NCBI GenBank assembly: GCA_963744305.1
Contig: CAVUTF010000046.1
Span: 496,001-560,000, forward strand
Source: FEN-1219 sp963744305
GTDB taxonomy: Bacteria > Pseudomonadota > Gammaproteobacteria > Steroidobacterales > Rariloculaceae
Direction of reading: 5' to 3'
Length of the DNA: 64,000 nt
Positions within the stretch are counted from its first letter, which is position 1; every line of letters starts with the position of its first letter. The position numbers were made by a program, and so were the translations under genes. This document shows positions 36,225-45,992 of the stretch, in pieces. The notes under the pieces were generated by a model. That model was not told the origin of the DNA and searched no databases. It was given only the letters and a program-made list of their open reading frames with translations.

Positions 36225-38045
36225 CTAGCGATAGGCGCGGGCCTGAAGCTCGAATAGCCGCGCGTACAAGCCGCCGCGCCGGACGAGCTCCTCATGGCCG
36301 CCGCGCTCGACGATCTGCCCCTGATCCATCACGACGATGAGATCGGCATGCCGCACGGTCGAAAAGCGGTGCGAGATCAGAATGGCGATCTTGTCCTGGG
36401 TGAGCGACCTGAAGTGCTCGAAAATCGCGCTCTCCGTCTCCGCATCCATTGCGGCAGTCGGCTCGTCGAGCACGAGAATCTCCGCGCGGCTGCGCATGAA
36501 CGCTCGTGCGAGCGCGATCCGCTGCCATTGGCCGCCCGATAGCTCTTGGCCATTGTTGAACCAGCGGCCGAGCTGCGTCGCATAGCGCGCGGGCAACTTC
36601 TCGATGAAGTCGGTGGCCTGGCCCTGGCCGGCCGCGTCGGCCCAGCGTCCCTGGTCCTCGAACGCGGTCACGTCCCCGGCGCCGATGTTCTCCCCGACCG
36701 TGAGCTGATAACGATTGAAATCTTGGAAGATCACGCCGATGCGGCTCCGCAGCTCGCCCGGCTCCCACTCCGCGAGATTCCGTCCCTGATAGCGGATCAC
36801 GCCCGTGTGCGGCTCGTAGAGGCCCGCGAGGAGCTTCACGAGCGTCGTCTTGCCGGAACCGTTCAACCCGACGAGCGCGACGCTCTGTCCCGGGAGGATC
36901 TGGAGCGTGAGGTCGCGAATCGCCGCGCTCTCCGCTCCGGGATACGTGAAGCTCACGTTCGTAAACTCGACGCCGGCGGCCGGATCCGGCCCCGCGCGCG
37001 CGGAACCATGCACGACGGTGACCGGCTGCTCCAGGTAGTCGTATAGATTCGAAAGATACAGGTTGTCCTCGTACATGCCGCCGATCGCGCTCAAGATCGC
37101 CGACACCGAGCTCTGCCCTTGCTTGAACAGCAGGAGATACATCGTCATCTCGCCGAGCGTGATCGCGCCCTGGATCGTCGAGATCGCAATCCAACCGTAG
37201 GCGCCGTAGAACGCGAGGCTGCTGACGAGGCCGAGCGAAAATCCCCACGTGTCGCGCCGGACTGTGAGGCGGCGCTCGTCCGCGTAGATCTTGCGAAAGA
37301 TGTCCTTGTAGCGCGCGAGCAGCCGCGGACCGAGGCGGAACAGCTGCACTTCTTTCGCGTGATCCTCGCGCGCGAGCACGCTCTCGAGATACAGCAGCAT
37401 CCGCCGATCCGGGCTACGCCATTGGAACGCGCGGAAACGCTCGCCGGAGAATTTCGCCTCGGCGAAAAACACCGGCAACCCAGCGATCACGAGGATCACG
37501 ACGGCCCAGGGCGAGAACTGGAGCAGCAAGCCGGCGTAGCTCACGAGCGCCACGGCGTTCTGCGCAAGCGAGAACGTGCGGTTGACGAGCGACAGCGGCC
37601 GAACGGACGCCTCCTGACGCGCACGGTTCAGCTTGTCGTAAAACTCCGAGTCCTCGAACTGCGCCAGCGTGAGCATGAGCGCCTTGTCGAGGATCAACAC
37701 GTGCACGCGCTGGGAGAGGAGCACGCGCAGCAACGATTGGCAGAAGTCCGTGCCGCGCTGGCAAGCCGAGATTGCGGCGACGAGCAGCCCCTCGAGGCCG
37801 ACGAGCGTGAGCACGTTCACATAATCCGGCGACCCGCCGGCGCGGGTTGCCTCGAGAGCCGCGACAACCGCGTCGACGATCAGCTTACCGACATACGCCG
37901 TCGCGGCCGGCAGCAGCCCCGCCGCGAGCGTGAGCACCGCGAGCGTGACCGTGAGCCCTTTGTGGGTCGACCATACGAGCTGCACGGCTCGGCGGCTGTA
38001 CCGCCAGATTCCCAGGTAATTATCGAAGCCCGACGGGAGCGCCAT
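36225..38045 (-). CDS. ABC exporter, fused permease and ATPase
   Basis: Half-transporter of about 606 residues. The start at 38045 (MALPSGFDNYLGIWRYSRRA) is preferred over an in-frame GTG or ATG-like extension to 38108. The N-terminal half has six predicted membrane segments, including LTVTLAVLTLAAGLLPAATA and LLLQFSPWAVVILVIAGLPV. The ATPase half has Walker A VALVGLNGSGKTTLVKLLAG, Q-loop GVIFQDFNRYQ, signature QELSGGQWQRIALARAF, Walker B ILVLDEPTAAMD and the switch His in LISHRFSTVR. The layout matches lipid, peptide or drug exporters; substrate not identifiable. It diverges from the trp leader. Confidence 0.9.
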   Translation of the reverse strand: MALPSGFDNYLGIWRYSRRAVQLVWSTHKGLTVTLAVLTLAAGLLPAATAYVGKLIVDAVVAALEATRAGGSPDYVNVLTLVGLEGLLVAAISACQRGTDFCQSLLRVLLSQRVHVLILDKALMLTLAQFEDSEFYDKLNRARQEASVRPLSLVNRTFSLAQNAVALVSYAGLLLQFSPWAVVILVIAGLPVFFAEAKFSGERFRAFQWRSPDRRMLLYLESVLAREDHAKEVQLFRLGPRLLARYKDIFRKIYADERRLTVRRDTWGFSLGLVSSLAFYGAYGWIAISTIQGAITLGEMTMYLLLFKQGQSSVSAILSAIGGMYEDNLYLSNLYDYLEQPVTVVHGSARAGPDPAAGVEFTNVSFTYPGAESAAIRDLTLQILPGQSVALVGLNGSGKTTLVKLLAGLYEPHTGVIRYQGRNLAEWEPGELRSRIGVIFQDFNRYQLTVGENIGAGDVTAFEDQGRWADAAGQGQATDFIEKLPARYATQLGRWFNNGQELSGGQWQRIALARAFMRSRAEILVLDEPTAAMDAETESAIFEHFRSLTQDKIAILISHRFSTVRHADLIVVMDQGQIVERGGHEELVRRGGLYARLFELQARAYR

Positions 38046-38068
38046 TGAGTGGACTTGCCTTCGCGATC

Positions 38069-38098
38069 TTGACCGCCGCCATGCACGGCCGACATACT
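38069..38098 (+). promoter_or_regulatory. Candidate trp operon promoter
   Basis: TTGACC (38069-38074) and CATACT (38093-38098) are 18 bases apart. The expected transcription start near 38105 is only about two bases before the trpL ATG, so the leader peptide mRNA would be essentially leaderless. The promoter overlaps the untranslated 5' side of the divergent ABC exporter gene. Confidence 0.45.
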
Positions 38099-38106
38099 TC
38101 GGCCCC

Positions 38107-38187
38107 ATGACCGGACAGCGAAGTCATCGTGCCTGCAATAACCGCTGGTGGCGAGGGTTGCCAGCGAAGCGGGTAGTGCGCGCGTAG
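38107..38187 (+). CDS. trpL: trp operon leader peptide with tandem Trp codons
   Basis: A 26-codon frame starting with ATG and ending TAG, encoding MTGQRSHRACNNRWWRGLPA and six more residues. Its two Trp codons (38146-38151) are adjacent, the hallmark of attenuation leader peptides, and it is followed by a terminator hairpin and trpE. A ribosome stalled on these codons when charged tRNA-Trp is scarce would favour read-through into trpE. The segment tggtggcgag around the Trp codons could pair with ctcgacca at 38205-38212, as a pause-type hairpin; the antiterminator pairing is not clear by eye. Confidence 0.75.
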   Translation: MTGQRSHRACNNRWWRGLPAKRVVRA

Positions 38188-38216
38188 CAGACTTTCGTCC
38201 GTCTCTCGACCATGCA

Positions 38217-38256
38217 GACCCATCTTCGCGAATACGGAGATGGGTTTTTTGCTTTT
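38217..38256 (+). terminator. trp attenuator terminator
   Basis: An 8-base perfect stem, acccatct (38218-38225) and agatgggt (38238-38245), is followed immediately by ttttt and gctttt. It lies 30 bases after the trpL stop and about 40 bases before trpE, the expected place for an attenuator. Confidence 0.85.
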
Positions 38257-38291
38257 AGGGACCGACCAACCGCTTTGAAAGGGTGAGCTTC

Positions 38292-39676
38292 ATGGAGTCG
38301 CCGTTCGACATCGCTGCCGATCTGGACACGCCGGTATCGGCTTACATGAAGCTCAAGCCGTTCAAGCCGCGATTTCTGCTCGAGAGCGTGGAGAGCGGCG
38401 AGCGCCTCGCGCGCTATTCCTTCTTGGGCTTCGGCGAAAGCATGACGCTCACCTTGCACTCCGATCGGCTCCTGATCGACGGTCGACACGCGCCGCGGCC
38501 GCGCGATGCGGCCGAGTGGCTCGCGCTCATGCGCGACGCGCAGCGGCGCAGCCCCGGAGCTCAAACCATCGATCGAGGGTTTTCCGTTCAACGGCGGGTT
38601 GGTCGGAGCGACGGGCTACGACGTCGTGCGTTTCTTCGAGCGGCTGCCTCACGCCCGCGCCGAGCTCGACGCATCTTCCGGAGAGCGCGTATGTCGCGCC
38701 CGAGTCGCTGCTCGTATTCGATCACTTGACCCGAAGAGTCGCGTTGCTGCACGCGGGACCCGAGAGCGAGCGGCAGGCGCTGCGCGCCGAGGTGATCCGC
38801 GCATTGCGCGGCGGCGTGGAGGGCGTGGAGCGTCACGGCCACTTCTCGCGAGCCGAGGCGAGCATGGCGCAGCGCGCGTTCCTCGACGCCGTGCGCGAGA
38901 GCAAAGCCCACATCAAAGCCGGCGACATCTATCAAATCGTGCTGTCGGTCCGCTTCGCCGGACGGACCGACTTGGATCCTTTTCAAACGTACCGGGGCCT
39001 GCGGCTGTTGAATCCTTCACCTTATATGTACTTCTTCGAGCTCGGCGACTTGCGGATCGCAGGCTCCTCGCCCGAGGCGCTCGTCCGACTCGCGCGCGGG
39101 GCGGCATCGTTGCGGCCGATCGCCGGCACGCGGCCGCGCGGCGCCACGCCCGAGGAGGACGCTCTCGCTCGAGAAGGAGCTCCTCGCCGATCCGAAGGAA
39201 AACGCCGAGCACGTCATGCTCGTCGACCTCGCGCGCAACGATCTAGGCCGGGTCGCGCGCGGCGGCTCCGTGCACGTGGACCCGTACCGTCGCATCGAGC
39301 GCTACAGTCACGTGATGCACATCGTGAGCGGCGTGCAGGGCCAGCTCGCGGAAGGGCGTGACGCCTACGATCTGTTCGCCGCCGCGTTCCCCGCCGGCAC
39401 GCTCGTCGGCGCGCCGAAGGTGCGCGCGATGCAGCTGATCGCGGGACTCGAGCCGATCGCGCGCGGCTTGTACGGCGGCACCGTCGGTTATTTCGCGAAG
39501 AACGGCAACATGGATCAGGCGATCACGATCAGAACGATGGTATTCAACGGCGACGAGTACAGTTTTCAGGCCGGTGCCGGCATCGTCGCCGATAGTCTTC
39601 CGGAGACCGAGTACCAAGAGGTGCTGGCGAAGAGCGCCATTCTTCGGCGCGCGCTCGAGCTGGCGGAGGAAGGCCT

Positions 39677-39680
<4 letters not shown>
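38292..39680 (+). CDS. trpE: Anthranilate synthase component I, three frame breaks
   Basis: Converts chorismate and ammonia to anthranilate. The ATG at 38292 has an aaaggg ribosome-binding site at the right distance. The N-terminal region includes KPRFLLESVESGERLARYSF, whose LLES block is the tryptophan feedback site. Three extra bases, near 38555, 38670 and 39170, shift the frame in turn; across them the sequence runs FNGGLVGATGYDVVRFFERL, FDHLTRRVALLHAGPESE, AGDIYQIVLSVRF, SSPEALVRLARG, NAEHVMLVDLARNDLGRVA, GTLVGAPKVRAMQLI and GGTVGYFAKNGNMDQAITIR. The joined product is about 461 residues. It overlaps trpG by four bases. Confidence 0.93.
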
Positions 39681-40258
<578 letters not shown>

Positions 40259-40262
40259 GACG

Positions 40263-41294
40263 ATGAGCGCTTCTGCCGCGCAAATGCTCGAGCGACTGCT
40301 GGCAGGCGAGAGCTTGGACGAGGTCGCGGCGGCCTCCCTGCTGCGCCTGATGGCCGGCGGCGAGCTTGCGCCGGCGCTCGCGGGCGCGCTGCTCGCCGCG
40401 CTGCGAAGCAAAGGCGAAGCGGCGAGCGAAATCCGCGGGTTTGCGCTTGCGATGCGCGAGCTCGCGCGCCGCCCGGACATCCCGAGCGGCCCGTACGTCG
40501 ATGTCGTGGGCACGGGCGGCGACTCTTCCGGGAGCCTCAACCTGTCCACGGGCAGCGCGCTGCTCGCGTGCGCCTGCGGCATCCCGATCGTGAAGCACGG
40601 CAATCGCTCGATCTCGAGCCGTTCGGGCAGCGCCGACGTCTTGGCGGCTCTCGGGTTACCGATACCGCTCGACGAGACAGCCGCCGCGCGGTGCCTCGCC
40701 CGGCTCAACTTCACGTTCTTGTTCGCGCCGCACTATCACCCGGCGATGAAGCATGTTGCACCGGTCCGCGCGGCGCTCGGCGTGCGCACCGTCTTCAACA
40801 TCTTAGGCCCGCTCGCGAACCCCGCAGCGCCGCCGTTTCACGTGCTCGGCGCGTTCAGCGAAGCGATGGCCCTCGTGATGGCGGACACGCTGTCCGGAAT
40901 GCCGATGACGCGCGGGTTCGTGGTCCACGGTGCGGGAGGCTGGGACGAGGCGACGCCGGCCGGCGAGTTCGTGTGCTTCGATGTTCGACCGGGGCGCGTC
41001 GAGCGGCGGATCCGCGATCCGCGCGACTACGGCATCGCCCGCTGCGAGCTCGCCGAGCTTCGGGGCGGCGATGCCGCCGCGAACGCGGCGCGACTGCGAG
41101 ACGCCCTGGCCGGCGGCGACACTGCGGGGCATCGCGACGCGCTCGCCCTCGGGGCAGCGCTCGCGCTGGAGGTCAGCGGCGCGGTTGAGAATGCGCGCGA
41201 AGGCGTAGAGCGCGCGCGCGCCGCGATCGACGACGGCTCGGCGGCTGGGCTGCTCGAGCGACTCGCCGCCTTCGGCGCGGAGCTCTCCGCATGA
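40263..41294 (+). CDS. trpD: Anthranilate phosphoribosyltransferase
   Basis: Transfers phosphoribose to anthranilate. The 343-residue protein has the PRPP-binding VVGTGGDSSGSLNLSTGSAL, IVKHGNRSISSRSGSADVLA, FLFAPHYHPAMKHVAPVRAA and VFNILGPLANPA, all conserved. It begins four bases after trpG and overlaps trpC by four bases (ATGA), consistent with translational coupling throughout the operon. Confidence 0.96.
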   Translation: MSASAAQMLERLLAGESLDEVAAASLLRLMAGGELAPALAGALLAALRSKGEAASEIRGFALAMRELARRPDIPSGPYVDVVGTGGDSSGSLNLSTGSALLACACGIPIVKHGNRSISSRSGSADVLAALGLPIPLDETAAARCLARLNFTFLFAPHYHPAMKHVAPVRAALGVRTVFNILGPLANPAAPPFHVLGAFSEAMALVMADTLSGMPMTRGFVVHGAGGWDEATPAGEFVCFDVRPGRVERRIRDPRDYGIARCELAELRGGDAAANAARLRDALAGGDTAGHRDALALGAALALEVSGAVENAREGVERARAAIDDGSAAGLLERLAAFGAELSA

Positions 41295-42130
41295 ACACGG
41301 GCGCGGATTTCTTGACGCGCATGGCGCACAGCAGCCGCGAGCGCGTTCGCCGGGCGCGCGCTCTGGAAAGCCAGGCCGGGCTGCAGCACCGCGCGCATGC
41401 GGCGCCGCGGCCGCCGCTGCTGAAGCTCGATCGCTTCGACGTGATTGCGGAGCTCAAGCTGCGCTCGCCAGCGGCCGGCGGACTCGCGGACTCGACCTTC
41501 GATCGCGATGCGCAGCTCGCCGCGTACGCGCGCGGCGGCGCTGCAGCGGTGTCGGTGTTGACCGAGCCTGAGGAGTTCCACGGCGCCCTCGATGACCTAG
41601 CCGCCGCGGCGGCGTTGTTGAGCAACGATGCGCGCCCGGTGATGCGCAAGGACTTCATCACTGATCCGTATCAGGTGCTCGAAGCGCGCGCCGCGGGCGC
41701 GGGCGGCGTACTCCTGATCGTCACGATGCTCGATGACGCTACCTTGAGCGAGCTCGTGGATTGCGCGCGCGCGTGCGGCTTGTTCGCGCTGCTCGAGGCA
41801 TTCGACGCCGCGGATCTGCAGAGGATCGCCGCATACGACGCGCCGCAGCGCGAGCTCAAGCTCCTCGCCGGCGTGAACTGCCGCGACCTGCGCGACTTGA
41901 GCGTGCGCTTTCCGCGGTTTGCGGAGCTGGCGCCGCACCTGCCGCACCATCTGCCGACGGTTGCCGAAAGCGGAATCGCAACGCGGGAAGACGTCGTGCG
42001 AGTAGCTGAGCTCGGCTATCGGCTCGCGCTCGTGGGCTCGTCGCTGATGCGCGCTTCGGCGCCCGCGACTTTGCTCGAAGAGCTCGTCGCCGCGGGGCGC
42101 GCCGCGGCCGGTGGTTCGCGATGTTCGTGA
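41291..42130 (+). CDS. trpC: Indole-3-glycerol phosphate synthase
   Basis: Ring closure step producing indole-3-glycerol phosphate in a TIM barrel. Blocks: VIAELKLRSPAAGGLADSTF (catalytic Lys; family usually has SPSKG here), AAAVSVLTEPEEFHG, VMRKDFITDPYQVLEARAAG, LLIVTMLDD, LLAGVNCRDLRDLSVRF (NNRDL in most relatives, here NCRDL), TVAESGIATREDV and VGSSLMRA. It is monofunctional, since TrpF is a separate overlapping gene. The reading frame ends ten bases inside trpF. Confidence 0.94.
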   Translation: MNTGADFLTRMAHSSRERVRRARALESQAGLQHRAHAAPRPPLLKLDRFDVIAELKLRSPAAGGLADSTFDRDAQLAAYARGGAAAVSVLTEPEEFHGALDDLAAAAALLSNDARPVMRKDFITDPYQVLEARAAGAGGVLLIVTMLDDATLSELVDCARACGLFALLEAFDAADLQRIAAYDAPQRELKLLAGVNCRDLRDLSVRFPRFAELAPHLPHHLPTVAESGIATREDVVRVAELGYRLALVGSSLMRASAPATLLEELVAAGRAAAGGSRCS

Positions 42131-42705
42131 AGATTTGCGGCATCACCACCGAGGAGGCCCTCGAGGCGGCAGTCGCGGCCGGCGCCGATGCGGTCGGCTT
42201 CGTGTTCGCGCCGTCACCCCGCGAGATCACGCCGGAGCGCGCCGCTGCGCTCGCGGCAACGCTGCCGCGCGCCGTCAAGCGCGTCGCGGTGACGCGGCAT
42301 CCGACGATGGAGCACATGCTTCGAGTGTGCGAGGTGTTTGCGCCCGACTGGCTGCAGACCGACGCCGAGGACTTCGCCCTGCTCGAGATACCGCAAAGCG
42401 TGAGCGCGCTGCCCGTGTACCGCGACGGCGGCGCCAGACCGAAAGCGGCGGCGCGGCTTCTGTTCGAGGGGCCCGTCAGCGGCAGCGGCAGCGCGGCAGA
42501 CTGGGACGAAGCGCGCGGTCTTGCGAAACGCGCGCAGCTGATCTTGGCCGGCGGTCTGCGCAGCGACAACGTCGAGGAGGCCATTCGCTATGTGCGGCCG
42601 TGGGGCGTGGACGTGTCGAGCGGCGTGGAGCGGCGCCGCGGGGAGAAGGACCCCTCGATGATCCTGGAGTTCGTAGCCCGCGTGCGGGCGCTGGAGGGAC
42701 TATGA
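42121..42705 (+). CDS. trpF: Phosphoribosylanthranilate isomerase
   Basis: Amadori rearrangement of phosphoribosylanthranilate. The 194-residue TIM barrel opens MFVKICGITTEEALEAAV with the catalytic Cys at position 6. Other blocks: ADAVGFVFAPSPREITPE, AVTRHPTMEHMLRVCEVF, LILAGGLRSDNVEEAI and GVDVSSGVERRRGEKDP (catalytic Asp and phosphate binding). Both ends overlap neighbours: ten bases with trpC and four with trpB. Confidence 0.96.
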   Translation: MFVKICGITTEEALEAAVAAGADAVGFVFAPSPREITPERAAALAATLPRAVKRVAVTRHPTMEHMLRVCEVFAPDWLQTDAEDFALLEIPQSVSALPVYRDGGARPKAAARLLFEGPVSGSGSAADWDEARGLAKRAQLILAGGLRSDNVEEAIRYVRPWGVDVSSGVERRRGEKDPSMILEFVARVRALEGL

Positions 42706-43956
42706 GAAATCCGGAACCTGCGGACCGCGATGCGTTGTTTGCAGCGCTGCTCGCGGGGCGTTTGCCGGATGAGAACGGCCGCTTCGGGCCGTTCGGCGGC
42801 CGCTACGTGCCCGAGACGTTGATGCCCGCAATCGAGCGGCTCGCCGAAGGCGTCGCGACGATCTTGCCGTCGGCGGACTTTCAGCGGCAACTGACGAGCG
42901 AGCTCACTTCGTGGGTTGGGCGGCCGACGGCGTTGACGCACGCGCACACGTTGAGCAAACGCTGGGACGCGGACGTTTGGCTCAAGCGCGAGGACTTGGC
43001 TCACACGGGCGCGCACAAGATCAACAACACGATCGGTCAGGCGCTGCTCGCGAAAAAGCTCGGCGCCACGCGGATCGTGGCCGAAACCGGCGCCGGCCAG
43101 CACGGCGTTGCCTCGGCCGCTGCGAGCGCGCGCGTCGGGTTGCCGTGCACGGTTTACATGGGCGAGGTCGATGTCGCGCGGCAAGCGCCGAACGTCGACC
43201 GCATGCGCCGCCTCGGCGCGAAAGTGGTGCCGGTCACGTCGGGCGATCGGACTCTGCGCGCGGCGATCGACGAGGCAATCCGCGATTGGGTGTCCGATCC
43301 GGTCGCAACGTACTACCTGCTCGGCTCCGCTATCGGACCGCATCCGTATCCACTGCTCGTGCGCGAGCTGCAGGCCGTGATTGGCCGCGAGGCGCGCGCG
43401 CAGATCGTTGCCGCGGCCGGCTTGCCGGATGCCGCGTTTGCGTGCGTCGGCGGCGGCTCCAATTCGATCGGTCTTTTCCATGGTTTTTTGGCGGATCGAA
43501 GCGTCGCGCTGTTCGGCGTCGAGGCCGGCGGTCGCGGCACGGCGCTCGGCGAGCACTCGGCGACGTTGTCGGCCGGTCGCCCCGGCGTGTTGCACGGCAC
43601 GTACTCGAAGCTCCTGTACGACGAGCACGGCCAGATCCAAGAGACGCACTCCGTATCGGCCGGGCTCGATTATCCCGGCGTCGGCCCCGAGCATGCCCTG
43701 CTGCAGCTCGTGGGCCGCGTCGAGTACGTCACCGCGAGCGACGCAGAAGCGCTCGCGGCGCTCGAGGAATGCTGCGCGGCGGAAGGTATCCTGCCCGCGC
43801 TCGAAAGCTCGCACGCGCTCGCGGGCGCGAGCCGTTGGGCCGCAGCGCAACCGTGGCCGAAGAATACTGATCGGCCTGTCCGGACGCGGCGACAAGGACA
43901 TGCCGATCCTCGCGCAATACCCCGTCGGCCGGGAGCGCTCCGATGCAGCCGCGTGA
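42702..43956 (+). CDS. trpB: Tryptophan synthase beta subunit, one frame break near the end
   Basis: PLP enzyme joining indole and serine. Blocks: GRFGPFGGRYVPETLMPAIE, VWLKREDLAHTGAHKINNTI (PLP Lys), IVAETGAGQHGVASAAASAR, VGGGSNSIGLFHGF (phosphate loop), GLDYPGVGPEH and ILPALESSHA. The frame shifts at about 43860 (one extra base), and the conserved tail LIGLSGRGDKDMPILAQY follows in the new frame to TGA at 43954. The joined length is about 417 residues. Uncorrected, the frame would run to 44024. It overlaps the trpA start by 14 bases. Confidence 0.95.
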
Positions 43957-44731
43957 GGCGATCCGGACCGCGCTGTCGCGCGCGCCCGGCGGCGCGCGCG
44001 ATCCGAAGCTCGTCGCCTTCCTGACGGCGGGCTACCCGAAACGGGCCGAGTTCCTCGACGTGCTGCGCCGCGTGGCGAGCGCGGCGGACGCGGTGGAGAT
44101 CGGCGTGCCGTTCAGCGATCCGATGGCCGACGGCGTGACGATCCAGCGCGCGAGTCACAGCGCGATCGAGCAAGGGGTCACGCTGCGCTTCATCTTGGAC
44201 GAGCTCGAGCGCCGGGATTACGAGCTCGCGGCGCCCGTGCTCCTGATGAGCTACTTGAATCCGCTGCTCGCGTTCGGCTACGAGGCGCTCGCGCGGCGGG
44301 CCGCCGAGGTTGGCGTGAGCGGGTTCATCGTGCCCGATCTTCCCTACGAGGAAAGCGCGCCGCTGCGTGCGGCGTTCGGCGAGCAAGGCCTCGCGCTCGT
44401 GCAGCTCGTGACGCCCGCCACTCCTCCCGCACGCCTCGAAACCCTCGGCGCGAGTAGTGAGGGATTTGTATACGCCGTGACGAGAACCGGAATCACGGGC
44501 GGGCAGGCGGTGCTGCCGCCGGAGCTCGCGGCCTACCTCGACGCGGTAAAAAGCTCGACTACACTTCCGGTGTGCGCAGGGTTCGGCGTTCGGAGCGCCG
44601 AGCAGGTGTCCCTGATCGGCGAGCACGCGGACGGCGTGATCATCGGTTCCGCGCTGATCGAGGTGCTCGAGCGCGGCGAGGACCCGGAGGCTTTTCTGCG
44701 CGCACTGCAACCCAAGAGGCAGCGCCGATGA
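43943..44731 (+). CDS. trpA: Tryptophan synthase alpha subunit
   Basis: Cleaves indole-3-glycerol phosphate and channels indole to TrpB. The 262-residue barrel has KLVAFLTAGYPKRAEFLDVL, AVEIGVPFSDPMADGVTIQR (catalytic Glu and Asp), LMSYLNPLLAFGYEALARRA, FIVPDLPYEESAPLRAAF, GFVYAVTRTGITG and VCAGFGVRSAEQVSLI. It ends ATGA-overlapped with a DUF2007 gene, so the transcript probably continues. Confidence 0.96.
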   Translation: MQPREAIRTALSRAPGGARDPKLVAFLTAGYPKRAEFLDVLRRVASAADAVEIGVPFSDPMADGVTIQRASHSAIEQGVTLRFILDELERRDYELAAPVLLMSYLNPLLAFGYEALARRAAEVGVSGFIVPDLPYEESAPLRAAFGEQGLALVQLVTPATPPARLETLGASSEGFVYAVTRTGITGGQAVLPPELAAYLDAVKSSTTLPVCAGFGVRSAEQVSLIGEHADGVIIGSALIEVLERGEDPEAFLRALQPKRQRR

Positions 44732-45054
44732 CGTGTGTGTTCAGCAGCGGCTCGCTTCCGATGGTCGGGCACTTGAAGAGCTTGCTCGACCAAGCGGGGA
44801 TCCTTTGCGTCATCAAGAACGAGCAGCTTTCGGGCGCCATGGGCGAGATTCCGTTCATCGCGTGCGAGCCGGAGCTCTGGGTGCTCGACGACGACGAAGT
44901 CGGCGCCGCGCAAGCACTGATCGCCGAGTCGATGGCCGGCCATCAGACGGCCATCGACAGCGGCCGCAGCTGGAAATGCCCACGCTGCGCCGCGCCCAAC
45001 GAGGCGCAGTTCGCGGCGTGCTGGCGCTGCGGCGCGCACGACGCCGCCTCCTAG
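44728..45054 (+). CDS. DUF2007-type protein with C-terminal zinc ribbon
   Basis: A 108-residue soluble protein. The N-terminal part has VGHLKSLLDQAGILCVIKNE, GEIPFIACEPELWVLDDDEV and AAQALIAES, the alpha-beta pattern of the DUF2007 putative signal-transducing family. The C-terminus adds WKCPRCAAPNEAQFAACWRC, a CxxC-CxxC zinc ribbon. The role is unknown. It overlaps trpA by four bases and precedes a phosphodiesterase-fold gene by two, so it looks like an accessory member of the trp transcript. Confidence 0.85.
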   Translation: MTCVFSSGSLPMVGHLKSLLDQAGILCVIKNEQLSGAMGEIPFIACEPELWVLDDDEVGAAQALIAESMAGHQTAIDSGRSWKCPRCAAPNEAQFAACWRCGAHDAAS

Positions 45055-45056
45055 CG

Positions 45057-45992
45057 ATGATCACCTGGCTTTCGCGTGCGGCCTTGCTCTGCGCGGCGGC
45101 GTTCATGCTGGTGACCTTGGCGCCGCTCGGCGCCCGTGCATGGTGGGTGCTGGATCTCACGACTCACTTCCGCCTGCAATACCTTGCGATCGGCACAGCG
45201 TTGCTCGCGCTGCTCGCGGTGCTCAAGAGACCCGCCTGGTGCGCCGCGCTCGCCGTTTGCCTCGCGATCAGCGCGGCACCTCTAGCGGATTACCTGCCGC
45301 CGCTTCCAAACGCCGCGGCAGGCGGCGCCGACGTCCGCGACATGCGCATCATGACGGTGAACCTATCGCTCACCGATTTCCGGCCGCGCGCGCTGCTCGA
45401 CATCGTCGTCGCCGAATCGCCGGACGTGCTGGTGCTCCAGGAGTTCTCCAATGTCTTCGACGAGCGCCTGCGCGAGCTCGACACGCTGTATCAGCACCGC
45501 GTGAAGCTGCCGCGGCGCGGCCCCTTCGGCCTCGCGCTGTACTCGCGCTACGAGCTCGCCGACCCCGCAGAATTGGATCTCGGCGGCTCGCCGGCTGTGC
45601 GTGCGCGCGTGCGCGCGCCGGGCGGAGATTTCACGCTGCTCGGCGTGCACTTGCGCGCGCCGAGCCGCCCGCGGCTCGCGGCGCAGCGCAATCGCCAGCT
45701 AGGGCTGTTGGCGGAGCTCCGCGCCACGATCGAGGGCCCGCTCGTGATCGCCGGCGATTTCAACATCACGCCGTTCTCGCCGTATTTTTCGGACTTGCTC
45801 AGCGCCACGGGTCTGCGCGACGCGCGCGCGGAACGCGGCTTCAGCGCAAGCTGGCCGACGTTCTTGCCATGGCTCGCGATCCCCATAGATCATTGCATCG
45901 TGACGGATCACTTCGTTGTCGTGGCACTGCGACGGCTGCCGGCGTTCGGCTCCGATCACTATCCCGTGCTCGCGCAATTGAGGCTCGAATGA
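45057..45992 (+). CDS. Endonuclease/exonuclease/phosphatase-family membrane protein
   Basis: The 311-residue protein begins with membrane segments (LSRAALLCAAAFMLVTLAPL; LAIGTALLALLAVL; ALAVCLAISAAPLADYLPP), followed by an extracytoplasmic DNase I-like fold. Fold motifs: MRIMTVNLSLTDFRPRAL, DVLVLQEF (metal Glu), FTLLGVHLRAP (catalytic His), VIAGDFNITPFSPYFSDLL and GSDHYPVLAQL (Asp-His). The substrate could be nucleic acid or a phospholipid head group; not decidable here. The ATG overlaps nothing, but both neighbours are within four bases. Confidence 0.9.
   Translation: MITWLSRAALLCAAAFMLVTLAPLGARAWWVLDLTTHFRLQYLAIGTALLALLAVLKRPAWCAALAVCLAISAAPLADYLPPLPNAAAGGADVRDMRIMTVNLSLTDFRPRALLDIVVAESPDVLVLQEFSNVFDERLRELDTLYQHRVKLPRRGPFGLALYSRYELADPAELDLGGSPAVRARVRAPGGDFTLLGVHLRAPSRPRLAAQRNRQLGLLAELRATIEGPLVIAGDFNITPFSPYFSDLLSATGLRDARAERGFSASWPTFLPWLAIPIDHCIVTDHFVVVALRRLPAFGSDHYPVLAQLRLE

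Noticed and set aside
38555..39180. Programmed frameshifting in trpE
   Set aside because: Three separate shifts with no slippery heptamers or stop-codon context, and the same kind of break in a dozen unrelated genes; sequencing error is simpler.
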